Shown here: piece after piece, positions 44,605 to 52,091 of the stretch
How the letters are laid out: each line of letters begins with the position of its first letter
How positions within the stretch are numbered: the first letter of the stretch is position 1
Source of the DNA: Myxococcales bacterium
GTDB lineage: Bacteria; Myxococcota_A; UBA9160; UBA4427
Length of the DNA: 52,091 nucleotides
Assembly (NCBI GenBank): GCA_022563535.1
Contig: JADFNE010000031.1
Location: 1-52,091, forward strand
Direction: 5' to 3'
Notes under the pieces: model-generated
Databases searched by the model: none
What the model was told of the DNA's origin: nothing
What the model saw: only the letters and a program-made list of their open reading frames with translations
Translations under genes and position numbers: made by a program

Positions 44605-44619
44605 GGCCGCTGCGCGGCC
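44605..44619 (+). terminator. Short GC hairpin after the aminotransferase gene
   Basis: ggccgc (44605-44610) and gcggcc (44614-44619) flank the loop tgc, directly after the stop at 44602. The downstream tract is only ctgtcttt, so it is a weak rho-independent terminator candidate. Confidence 0.4.
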
Positions 44620-44673
44620 TGCTGTCTTTGGGTCTGCTCGCTGTGGCAGTTACGAGTGTGGTTGCTGTGCCGG

Positions 44674-45444
44674 TTACAACTCGAAGAGCAGGTCGGTTCG
44701 GATGATGTACTTCAGGCCCGAAACGACTTCTTCGGAGCTGTGCAGGCAGTGCAGGGGATGGGCTCCGTGTGGGAAGCAGAGCGCGCCACCCGCCGGTGTC
44801 TTTACATTGACCCACCCCACTTCGTCCTGGTTGCGCGCGGGTAGAGATGCATCGTCCTTGTTCACACAGAACTGCGTCTCGCCGCCTTCGAAGTCGTCGC
44901 TCAAGAAGAACAAGACCGACATCTGGCTGAATCGGTCCGGATAGGCGTTGGGCACGAGCTGTCTCTCGATCACGCGGCTACCCGGCCAGGCGCCGTCCGT
45001 GTGGGGCTTGAAGAAGTCGCCTGCTTGGTAGCGATAGAAGCGAAACCTGGCGTTGAGCCCCAGAGTCTTCTTGCCGCCAAAGATGCCCTGATCGTCGGAG
45101 GTGAAGTCTGCGCAGCGCTGCCAGATGATGCCGTCGGTCTGTTCGTCCACGACCCAGGTGACGTTGTAGTTGTGGCGCACGCTCCTCGGGAGTGAGACTG
45201 CCGCGTCCGGGAGATAGCCCAGGGCATCGGTGAGTTCGATGAAGCGAGCGCACTCGTCGCGGGACAATACGTTCAGCAGTTGAAAGGTTCCGGGGACACC
45301 CGCTACTTCGACCCGTGAAAGCTCGGCTCGGGCGTCTTCGTCCAACCCGACCGGATTTGCGTTTTCATTGGCCCAGGTGGGCAGGGCCGGGTGTTCGGCT
45401 CCGGGTTCCTTTGCCACAACGTAGAAGTCTGAAGGTCTATTCAC
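44674..45444 (-). CDS. 2-oxoglutarate/Fe(II)-dependent oxygenase (prolyl 4-hydroxylase-like)
   Basis: In the 256-residue protein the iron site is HxD in FKPHTDGAWPGSR (about residues 147-159) with a later His in the HPLHCLHSSEE segment, and the 2-oxoglutarate-binding Arg follows in KYIIRTDLLF. The layout fits the P4Hc/2OG-FeII_Oxy_3 family, which hydroxylates amino-acid side chains or small molecules using O2. It ends 71 bases from the convergent aminotransferase. No substrate can be assigned. Confidence 0.82.
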   Translation of the reverse strand: MNRPSDFYVVAKEPGAEHPALPTWANENANPVGLDEDARAELSRVEVAGVPGTFQLLNVLSRDECARFIELTDALGYLPDAAVSLPRSVRHNYNVTWVVDEQTDGIIWQRCADFTSDDQGIFGGKKTLGLNARFRFYRYQAGDFFKPHTDGAWPGSRVIERQLVPNAYPDRFSQMSVLFFLSDDFEGGETQFCVNKDDASLPARNQDEVGWVNVKTPAGGALCFPHGAHPLHCLHSSEEVVSGLKYIIRTDLLFEL

Positions 45445-45460
45445 CGATTCCGTTTCCCGA

Positions 45461-46789
45461 TTATTGCTGAGAGACGCTGTGCTTCGTGGTGGTCAACCAG
45501 GACGTCTGCCTTGCGTCTACCCGTTTCAGCGAATAGAGATTCGCGATCTTGTCTCCCCTATCGCCCACCCGATAGGGGCTGCGGAACTCCCAGACGACTT
45601 CGCCGTCTTGCGTCAGTTCCATTGCCCGCCCGCCCTCGGTCTCGACCACCAATGTGTTCCCGTTCGGCAGCACCTGGATGCGGCCCGATCGTCTCGAATA
45701 TAGCGGCTCGGACTTCGACCCGGTGAACTCCCGCATCACGCGACGCGCCCGGGGATCCAGCGTAAGGACGCTCGATCGATCGGCCGTGAGGAAATTGTTG
45801 AAAACGACGATGCCGCCGTCGGGTGCAATACGTGGAGAATGCTGCATGCCGAAGGGGCCCTGCTGGGACCAGCGAGTCACTCCTTTCTCCATGTCGATGA
45901 TTGCGACCGTGTCGAGCATGGCCATCGAAACCAGTGCGTCTCCGGCCCGAAACGGGCTTCCCAGTAGAGCCGCCTCGGCGGTAGTCAGCAACCAAAGAGA
46001 ATTGGTGTGAAAGGGGTCGAAGATATTCGTCACGTTGAGTCTGTAGCCGCGTTCTTTGCCGCGAGTCCAGAACGCCTTGCGCAATCGAAGCCAGTTGACA
46101 TTGCGCAGTGCGTCAGAGATCGCGAGTCTCCGCAGTTCCTTTCCGCCGCTGTCGCGCGTCACGATGAAATCTTCGATTGCGAGTTTTTCGGAGATTCCCG
46201 AAATCATCATCCGCTTTGCCTGGAGGTGCACGATTTCTCCCGCTTCGTTGAGCTGAAGATCGTGATGGGCGGGCTCCGACACGGCCCAAAGCAGCTTTGA
46301 ATTGCGGTCTAGCTTGAAGAGCCCGAACAATTCCCAAATGACGAGAAGGTCGCCATTCGGGAATAGCAGCGCGTCGCGCCAGAAGTTCCGGCGAGGTTCC
46401 TCCGCGCCCGAAAGCCTCGGGTGATCGGAGAACACCTGCGCGAACTCAGCCCGCCACTCGTGAAGGACCTCGCCGTCCATACCCATCAACAGGGCAACGG
46501 GGCCGTGGCCCGAAGTGATCAAGTTCAGCCCCGGCGCGGTTCGCTGGGGATCGTGCACCGTGATGCCCTGGACATCGCCCGCTTGCTTGGTAGCCGCGAG
46601 ATAACCGATGGCGCTCAACTGCTCGATCAGTTCGGCTTCGCTCGCCTCTGCCAGAGTGGAGCCGATCGATGGAGCAGGCCCCTCATCATTTCCGCTGTTC
46701 TGCTCACAGCTGAAGCTTAAAAAAAGCCCGAGCAGGAGCAGATAGACGACAAGCCAGACAGGGAAGAAGCGAGATGCGTGTGATCTCAC
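45461..46789 (-). CDS. Arylsulfotransferase-like beta-propeller lipoprotein (second copy)
   Basis: GTG 46789 follows GGAGGTGAG and overlaps the upstream amine oxidase stop (GTGA). The 442-residue protein has a long N-terminal hydrophobic segment with Cys28 as a possible lipid site, then residues 55-63 IEQLSAIGY, and propeller repeats with ASST_2 signatures: LFPNGDLLVIWEL, HSPRIAPDGGIVVFNNF, VLPNGNTLVVE and GEVVWEFRSPY. It is homologous to 2264-3544, though its partner is an amine oxidase instead of a sulfatase-fold protein. Probably envelope-attached; reaction unknown. Confidence 0.7.
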   Translation of the reverse strand: MRSHASRFFPVWLVVYLLLLGLFLSFSCEQNSGNDEGPAPSIGSTLAEASEAELIEQLSAIGYLAATKQAGDVQGITVHDPQRTAPGLNLITSGHGPVALLMGMDGEVLHEWRAEFAQVFSDHPRLSGAEEPRRNFWRDALLFPNGDLLVIWELFGLFKLDRNSKLLWAVSEPAHHDLQLNEAGEIVHLQAKRMMISGISEKLAIEDFIVTRDSGGKELRRLAISDALRNVNWLRLRKAFWTRGKERGYRLNVTNIFDPFHTNSLWLLTTAEAALLGSPFRAGDALVSMAMLDTVAIIDMEKGVTRWSQQGPFGMQHSPRIAPDGGIVVFNNFLTADRSSVLTLDPRARRVMREFTGSKSEPLYSRRSGRIQVLPNGNTLVVETEGGRAMELTQDGEVVWEFRSPYRVGDRGDKIANLYSLKRVDARQTSWLTTTKHSVSQQ

Positions 46790-48780
46790 CTCCGCCGCGT
46801 AGCCAGCTGCCTTCTTCGCGATTGCATTAGCATCAACATGAAGACCCCACTCACCAGGGTAGCGCTAACGGAGGGCTCTGGAACCGAGATCATCAAAGGC
46901 ATGACTCGGGTGTGGGAGCCGTTGGGGTTCGTCGCCGTGAGGCTGACGGTGTAGTCCCCAGGTGTTGTGTACAGGTGATTGGGATGCTGCACGCTCGAGC
47001 TGCCGGAGTCGCCGAAGTTCCACGACCATCCCGTCGGTAGCTGGTTCGAGAGGTCAGTGAACGAAACATCGAGAGGCGCTGGGCCGGAGGTCACCAATGC
47101 CGAGAAGTCCGCCGTCGGAGTGCCCGGGGCGGGAGGGCCGCCGATCGCTGTATGGTGTTCACTCGCGGCTCGCTCACCCGTATGCATGGCTCCGGGAACG
47201 GTGGCCGAATTGCCGTTGTTGGTGGCTTCGCCGGCAAAGAACAGCGTGGTTCCCACCGGCTGCGCCAACACCTCGCGCATGCTGGTACCACCGGGAAAGG
47301 AGCCCACAGTCGGATACGAGTAGCTCCCGAGGACATAAGGCTCATTCGACCAGTCCTGGACCACGGCAGACATATAAGCCGGAGTTGCTGCGTTGCTGAA
47401 CATCTCATCCAGATCGCTCAGGGCCTGATTGATGCGGGCGGTGTCGTCCGGGAGAGCGCTCATGATCTCCCCGTTTATGCCCATGATGAAGCACGTCAGC
47501 ACATGATCCGCCGCCCCGGGCTGATATTTCTTGGGGGCCCAGCACTCTGCGGTAGGGCCCTCGGTGATCGCGTCCATCATCTTGTCTTCCCAGAACTGGC
47601 TCGTGAAACGCAGGCTGATCTTCATCCCCTTGCCCATACCGAGGGTGTCGATGGCGTTCTGCTTGGCGACGGGAAGGGCCGGCACGAATTCGATCAGTCC
47701 GGCCTGAAGAACACCGAGGGATACCGTGACGATGATGGCGTCGGCATAGTGGTAGACGTCATTCGCGTCGATGGCGACCGGCTTGACACCACTCGTGTCG
47801 ATCTTCGTCACGGGGCTGTTGAGCGTCACCTTGCCCAGGATCGGGTCGAAGTAGAGGGCGTTCAGTGCGTCCAGGTAGCCGGTGGGAGCGAGACCGTAGA
47901 CCTTCGACGACAGGGTCCATAAGGCGCCCTGGCGCGAGAGGCTTCGCAGACCGAGTCGCTCGACGGTAGTCCCATACTCGCCGGCCGGAGTGAGGGCCTC
48001 GTACAGGTGATAGGCTCGGTGGCTCGAGTCGACACCGAGCACGGTATCCATGTGTTCGGCAACCGTAATGTCAGTGGGGTCGTTGGCGTGGCTGCCATAG
48101 TCGTAGTAGAAGTCCCAGTAGTCGTAGATATCGGGGTCGTCTTGGCAGTTGCCGGTGACCACCCAGCAGGTGTTTCCTCCATCCATTGATATCAGTGTAT
48201 CCTGGGAGTTGTTTTCCCTGAAGATCTCGATTTGGGCACCGTTGCCGTACATTGCCTTGATGTCGTTGAAGATGAAGTTGTTATTGGTGCCATAGAGTTC
48301 CTCTGCACCCAGTTCGATCCCTATATCGCCCATGGTGTCGGACCAGACGCGACCCCCGTGTCGATCGCTCGCCTCCACGACCAACACGTCGTAGCCGAGA
48401 CCGTCAAGCACGACTGCGGCGTAAAGGCCCGCCGCTCCGGCTCCGACGATCACGACATCGTGATCCGTCGACGTTACGGGTCCACCGCCCTGCGCGAACA
48501 CCGTCCCGCCGGTGTCGGTGCTGGACGGGGTGCTCCCTTGCGAGTTTTGATTGCGGTGTCCGGCGTCTTGACGCCCAACCTGGCGGAACCCGATCTTGCC
48601 CCCCGAGATTTCGACGAGACCGTTGCTACGGGTGACCGTGGGTGCGGACTCGCTGTGTTGGCCTGCGCTCGAAGGTGTGGGGAGCGAGGTCAGCGCGAGC
48701 AGCAATCCGATCGCAAGAGACTTCTGAAGAGATTCAACAGCGCAGCGACGCCGCGAAGCGCGGTACCTGGGAGCATCCAT
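46786..48780 (-). CDS. PEP-CTERM-anchored flavin monoamine oxidase with PKD domain
   Basis: In the 664-residue protein a signal peptide (about 15-40) is followed by an FAD/amine-oxidase domain: VVIVGAGAAGLYAAVVL, GGRVWSD, and near the end LFFAGEATNNGNSATVPGA with the second FAD motif. Residues ~550-635 are a PKD domain (WNFGDSGSS). The C-terminus is a PEP-CTERM signal: VPEP, a hydrophobic helix and a basic tail, which is cut by an exosortase in EPS-producing Gram-negatives. The enzyme would therefore be exported and attached to the surface. No exosortase gene lies in this window. It is the first gene of an operon with the ASST-like lipoprotein. Confidence 0.88.
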   Translation of the reverse strand: MDAPRYRASRRRCAVESLQKSLAIGLLLALTSLPTPSSAGQHSESAPTVTRSNGLVEISGGKIGFRQVGRQDAGHRNQNSQGSTPSSTDTGGTVFAQGGGPVTSTDHDVVIVGAGAAGLYAAVVLDGLGYDVLVVEASDRHGGRVWSDTMGDIGIELGAEELYGTNNNFIFNDIKAMYGNGAQIEIFRENNSQDTLISMDGGNTCWVVTGNCQDDPDIYDYWDFYYDYGSHANDPTDITVAEHMDTVLGVDSSHRAYHLYEALTPAGEYGTTVERLGLRSLSRQGALWTLSSKVYGLAPTGYLDALNALYFDPILGKVTLNSPVTKIDTSGVKPVAIDANDVYHYADAIIVTVSLGVLQAGLIEFVPALPVAKQNAIDTLGMGKGMKISLRFTSQFWEDKMMDAITEGPTAECWAPKKYQPGAADHVLTCFIMGINGEIMSALPDDTARINQALSDLDEMFSNAATPAYMSAVVQDWSNEPYVLGSYSYPTVGSFPGGTSMREVLAQPVGTTLFFAGEATNNGNSATVPGAMHTGERAASEHHTAIGGPPAPGTPTADFSALVTSGPAPLDVSFTDLSNQLPTGWSWNFGDSGSSSVQHPNHLYTTPGDYTVSLTATNPNGSHTRVMPLMISVPEPSVSATLVSGVFMLMLMQSRRRQLATRRR

Positions 48781-49017
48781 AGCAGCAACAACCTGGTGGA
48801 GAGATTCTACATAGGCACGGGAGTGTGACTCGAGCGCTTCTCCTTATTCCGGCACAATACGACATAATTGCTCCCTTTTAGAAGAATTATCAAAATGCGA
48901 GCAGTTTGGGTTGGCAAGCAGATCTCGAGGCGCCGAGTGAAGTGCAGAGACTGCCAGGAATGGGCTGCGTTGCGTATGCAGCTAATTCTCTAATACCCAC
49001 ATCGGACGTAATTTTTC

Positions 49018-49156
49018 TCAACCGGGTCGATGAAGCAGCGCGACGACTCTTGCCGCGATCCCTCGCCCCTCGAGGGGTCCATGCACATGCCCATAATGGT
49101 GTCCCGAGGCGGCAGCACCCGTGAAGAACAACCAATTCGCGATGGGCTAGGATCGA
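49018..49156 (-). pseudogene. Duplicated 3' relic of a flavin amine oxidase gene
   Basis: The minus strand of 49018-49156 reads PIANWLFFTGAAASGHHYGH... ending VVALLHRPG and TGA. This aligns residue by residue with the last ~40 codons of the intact gene at 50808-52061 (PIENRLFFAGEATSEHHYGY... ending VVALLR). A stop (TAG) replaces the Glu codon before the Pro, and no coding frame continues upstream. DNA identity is also high in the 'caccattatggg' region. The relic lies just before the His-rich membrane/TPR gene and the intact copy just after it. The remaining bases of the 380-base gap (48781-49017) show no gene. Confidence 0.85.
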
Positions 49157-49160
49157 ATTC

Positions 49161-50792
49161 ATGTCGAACGTCGATCGCCGCTGGCTGGCGGGCCCGGTGT
49201 CGGATCTGCTCTGGGGCTGCGGGTTGGCCTACTTCCCCGTCCTGATCATGCTGGTGCTCGCCGGTCCCCAACTGCAGGCCCTCATTCCCCTCGGTCTGCT
49301 GCCGTTCGGCAGCATCGTGCTTTCCATTCCCCACTACGGCGCCACCTTGCTCCGGGTTTACGAGCGGCGGGAAGACCGCCAGAAATACAGCTTCTTCACG
49401 GTCCATCTGACGATCCTCGTCTGGGGCCTCTTCACGGTGGGTCTATTTCAACCGACCGTGGGTTCCGCGATGTACACGGTCTACCTCACATGGAGCCCGT
49501 GGCATTACGCGGGCCAGAACTACGGACTCGCCTCGATGTTCCTGCGCCGGCGCGGCATCGAGATCACGCCCTGGACAAGGCGCGCGCTGCGCGCCTCCTT
49601 CTTGCTCTCCTTCGCGCTCTCGTTCCTGGCGATGCACATCGGCGATTCGACCGGGGCGACCTATGCCCCGACTCCCATGAGCGCCTTCGGCGACTTCCAC
49701 TTCTACGCGCTCGGCCTCCCCGCGGCGGTGGCGGGCAGGGTCGCCGGGCTAGTCCTGGTCATGTACGTCGCTTGCCTCGGCGTGGCCGCCGTAGGCTTGC
49801 TCCGCCGCGCGTCCCTCGCGGACATTACGCCGACGGCGCTGCTGGTCCTCTCCCAGGCGCTGTGGTTCACCGTCCCGATCATTGCCAGGAGCGAAGGCAT
49901 TGGCATCGACACCGTCGCCTTCAACCTGGTCGATGCGCAGTACTCCTTTTGGTGGATCGCCTTCGCACACTCGGTCCAGTACCTCTGGGTGACCCGTTAC
50001 TTTGCCCGCTCCGGCGGTGCTGGTCACCACTACTTCACCCGCGCGACATTCGCGGGCTTTGCCGTCTTCGGCCTGCCGGTGCTGCTCTTTACGTGTACGG
50101 GTCTTTCTCCTGTGCCTCACGACGCCGGCCTGTTCCTGCTCGTCAACACGGCCGTCAATCTCCACCACTTCATCCTCGACGGCGCAATCTGGAAGCTGCG
50201 CGACGGCGCCATTGCCCGGATTCTGCTGCGCCCCGTCGAGCCGTCTAATCGAGTGGTCCCGGAGCGCAGCGGGCTGCCCTGGCGACGCATCGCGGTGGTG
50301 GTTGTCGCCAGCCTCTACATGGTCCAGTTCGTCGTGAACACGGAGGAGAAGGAGTTCGGAGTCATTCGCGCTGGCGACGATGCCAAACGCCTTGGTACGG
50401 CCGAGCGACGCCTCGCGCAGGTCCGCCTGCCGAGTCCGATGGTGAGCGCGAGACTCGGCATCGCCCTCGCGCAGGCCGGTGAACTCTCCGAGGCCGCTGC
50501 CGCGCTGGAGAGGAGCATCGATTTGCGACCTTCGGCGCTGGCATGGACTGCACTTGGCCAGGTGCGATCGCGACAGAGGGAGTGGGCAAGCGCCGAGGAG
50601 GCGCTCACCCAGGCGATCGCGATTGAACCCGATCACCGCACTGCGCTCCATGAACTCGGCAAGGTGAGGCTCACCTCGGGAGATGCTGCCGGGGCCATCG
50701 CGCCACTCGAGCGAGCGCTCGAGCTGTCGTACGGAGAGGAGCGCCGCAGTGTGGAGTTGATGTTGCGGCGCGCGCAGAGCGCTGTGCCGTAG
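49161..50792 (+). CDS. His-rich polytopic membrane protein with C-terminal TPR repeats
   Basis: In the 543-residue protein about ten hydrophobic helices span residues ~15-400. Conserved-looking polar motifs sit at membrane edges: SIPHYGATLLRVY, SPWHYAGQNYG, GHHYFTRA and NLHHFILDGAIWKLR. Clustered His with H-Y and H-H patterns recall di-iron or heme membrane enzymes, though no known family is matched. Residues ~420-540 form TPR-like repeats (LGIALAQAGELSEAAAALERSI, LTQAIAIEPDHRTALHELGKV). It stands between a relic and an intact amine oxidase gene. Function unknown. Confidence 0.7.
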   Translation: MSNVDRRWLAGPVSDLLWGCGLAYFPVLIMLVLAGPQLQALIPLGLLPFGSIVLSIPHYGATLLRVYERREDRQKYSFFTVHLTILVWGLFTVGLFQPTVGSAMYTVYLTWSPWHYAGQNYGLASMFLRRRGIEITPWTRRALRASFLLSFALSFLAMHIGDSTGATYAPTPMSAFGDFHFYALGLPAAVAGRVAGLVLVMYVACLGVAAVGLLRRASLADITPTALLVLSQALWFTVPIIARSEGIGIDTVAFNLVDAQYSFWWIAFAHSVQYLWVTRYFARSGGAGHHYFTRATFAGFAVFGLPVLLFTCTGLSPVPHDAGLFLLVNTAVNLHHFILDGAIWKLRDGAIARILLRPVEPSNRVVPERSGLPWRRIAVVVVASLYMVQFVVNTEEKEFGVIRAGDDAKRLGTAERRLAQVRLPSPMVSARLGIALAQAGELSEAAAALERSIDLRPSALAWTALGQVRSRQREWASAEEALTQAIAIEPDHRTALHELGKVRLTSGDAAGAIAPLERALELSYGEERRSVELMLRRAQSAVP

Positions 50793-50807
50793 GACCGGTC
50801 CCGCGCA

Positions 50808-52061
50808 TCAACGCAGTAGCGCAACGACTTTTTCAGCAGCCGCTCGACCCTCGAGAAATGCTCCGTGGGCATACCCATAATGGTGTTCCGAGGTGGCCTC
50901 GCCCGCGAAGAACAACCGATTCTCGATGGGCTCTGCGAGTGCGACTCGGGCCCCGGCGTGCCCCACGAGCGCAATCGTATAACTTCCACCGACGTTGGGA
51001 TCGCTTCCCCACTGCGTGCAATCCGTCGCGGTAACGTATTGCCGTAGTTTCGAGTCGAATACCTTCTCGAGTCGGTCGAGCAGGTAGTCCGCAGCACCCT
51101 CCACACCGAGCGCTTCGAGTTCATCGGCCAGTGGGCCCCCAGCATATGCGACCGCCATGGTGGAATCTCCGTAACCCGTGATGATGCACATCGACGCATG
51201 CGGGCTGTCGTAATAAACGAAACAGTCGTCGGTGTACGACCCATAGATGTTCCGGTCGAATTGAATTGCGACCTTGGCGAGTCTCCCCATGGGCAACGCG
51301 GCAATGGCCGCGCGAGTTGTGTCGGGCAAGCCGGGTTCGAAGCGAATGCGATTGGCGGCGAGAACACCGGTCGACACCGTAACGATCGCGACCTTGCTCG
51401 AAATGGTTCCCTTGGAAGTCCGGCTCTCCACTCCGTCGCCGCTCCAGGCGATGCTCTTCACCGCTGCGCCGAGGTCAACGGGTAGATCCTTGCCGAACTC
51501 GTGAATGAGGGCTCCGTATCCGCGGGGAAGATAAAGCTCGTCGCCGTCCGCCTCGTCCTTCGCGAAGTCCAGTGCGGAAATTTCAGCGAGGTCTCCGCCC
51601 TGAAGCGCTCTGAGATAGTTTTCCAGGTGGGGGGCCCAAACCGACGTCGTGTCGATGACATCCGCGATCGAGACGTCGCCGCCTTGCAGGGCGGCCGCAT
51701 CGATCGCGCTGTAGCAGTCCTGGACGTAGCGGTCTCGCGCTCGCGCTTCGTCGTCGTTCACCCAGCCGCCAGCCGCCGTGCCAACGAACGTCTTGTGCTC
51801 GAGCCGTGGGAAGAACCGCTCGACGCTTTCGAAGCCGCACTTGTCGGCGATCTGGACGAGCGGGTTGTAGGGCCCGCCGGACATCCAGGCACAACCATGA
51901 TCGAAGGGCACCGCGAAGGTGTGGCTGTCGGTATAGGCGCGGCCGCCGATTCTGTCTTTGGACTCGAGAATCTGCACGCTAAGGCCGTTGTCCTGCAGGG
52001 CCCGAGCTGCCGACATCCCGGCGACACCAGCGCCTACGATCACTACGTCGAAATCTGTCAC
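50808..52061 (-). CDS. Flavin-containing monoamine oxidase
   Basis: The 417-residue protein without signal peptide carries the FAD site VVIVGAGVAGMSAARAL at its N-terminus, RIGGRAYTD, a central TVSTGVLAANRI and the C-terminal FAD contact NRLFFAGEATSEHHYGYAHGA. It matches amine/polyamine oxidases, which oxidise primary or polyamines to aldehyde, ammonia and H2O2. The size suits a soluble cytoplasmic enzyme, in contrast to the secreted PEP-CTERM paralogue. Its stop is 15 bases from the convergent membrane/TPR gene. Confidence 0.9.
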   Translation of the reverse strand: MTDFDVVIVGAGVAGMSAARALQDNGLSVQILESKDRIGGRAYTDSHTFAVPFDHGCAWMSGGPYNPLVQIADKCGFESVERFFPRLEHKTFVGTAAGGWVNDDEARARDRYVQDCYSAIDAAALQGGDVSIADVIDTTSVWAPHLENYLRALQGGDLAEISALDFAKDEADGDELYLPRGYGALIHEFGKDLPVDLGAAVKSIAWSGDGVESRTSKGTISSKVAIVTVSTGVLAANRIRFEPGLPDTTRAAIAALPMGRLAKVAIQFDRNIYGSYTDDCFVYYDSPHASMCIITGYGDSTMAVAYAGGPLADELEALGVEGAADYLLDRLEKVFDSKLRQYVTATDCTQWGSDPNVGGSYTIALVGHAGARVALAEPIENRLFFAGEATSEHHYGYAHGAFLEGRAAAEKVVALLR

Positions 52062-52091
52062 GCGTCTAGGCTACAAGAGCCGTCTTCGGTG

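Noticed and set aside
42926-44815. A long open frame (629 codons) on the strand opposite the aminotransferase.
   Set aside because: It mirrors a GC-rich real gene and has no recognisable domains; the plus-strand aminotransferase is unambiguous.
1-52091. CRISPR arrays, rRNA genes and phage or integrase genes were looked for.
   Set aside because: No spaced repeat arrays, rRNA-like stretches or integrase motifs were seen.

Overview
The window looks like a chromosomal segment of a GC-rich Gram-negative bacterium. Lipoprotein and signal-peptide genes, a PEP-CTERM-anchored protein, a Maf-type flagellin glycosyltransferase, sulfatase/arylsulfotransferase-like lipoproteins and a selenocysteine elongation factor (SelB) fit a deltaproteobacterial-type lineage (Myxococcota, Desulfobacterota or Binatota-like). 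The sequence alone does not settle the phylum. No rRNA, tRNA or CRISPR array was seen.

Layout. (1) 1-870: the 5' end of an IS30-type transposase and a broken GT39-type glycosyltransferase. (2) 874-8083: a sulfatase-fold lipoprotein and an arylsulfotransferase-like lipoprotein, convergent with a large fusion of a flippase/LPG-synthase-like membrane region to a sulfatase-fold domain, then gpsA. (3) 8433-16086: a tight seven-gene operon encoding only the membrane arm of a complex I relative, in the order A-H-J-K-L-M-N, with none of the hydrophilic subunits B, C, D, E, F, G or I. Many ionisable residues used for proton translocation are replaced in K (both Glu to Gln), L, N, A and H, while M keeps most of its set. 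(4) 16265-39720: a large surface or flagellin glycosylation locus. It holds a NeuB-like synthase without SAF domain, an epimerase/ATP-grasp fusion, two APH-like kinases (one lacking its catalytic Asp residues), a CgeB-like glycosyltransferase, Maf, RmlD-like and other SDR enzymes, a HAD phosphatase, two inverted-order HldE-like nucleotidyltransferase/PfkB fusions (one lacking the GAGD site), a split transketolase, two methyltransferases, a radical SAM protein, a TagD-like cytidylyltransferase, a glycerol-1-phosphate dehydrogenase homologue, and a protein with two complete CDP-alcohol phosphotransferase motifs plus a Rossmann-like C-terminus. (5) 39728-44602: selB and serS (overlapping) and a class III aminotransferase. 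(6) 44674-52061: a 2OG-Fe(II) oxygenase, an operon of a PEP-CTERM/PKD flavin amine oxidase with a second arylsulfotransferase-like lipoprotein, a duplicated 3' relic of an amine oxidase, a His-rich membrane/TPR protein and an intact flavin amine oxidase.

How the parts may work together (inference): transketolase can supply sedoheptulose 7-phosphate, which the HldE-like, HAD and SDR enzymes could turn into a nucleotide-activated heptose-like sugar. The NeuB-like enzyme would make a nonulosonate-type acid. The G1P dehydrogenase, TagD-like enzyme and double CDP-alcohol phosphotransferase form a candidate module for making and transferring a CDP-activated polyol. Maf and the CgeB-like enzyme would place the sugars on protein or glycan.

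The two most unusual systems are the charge-depleted orphan complex I membrane arm and the double CDP-alcohol phosphotransferase module.
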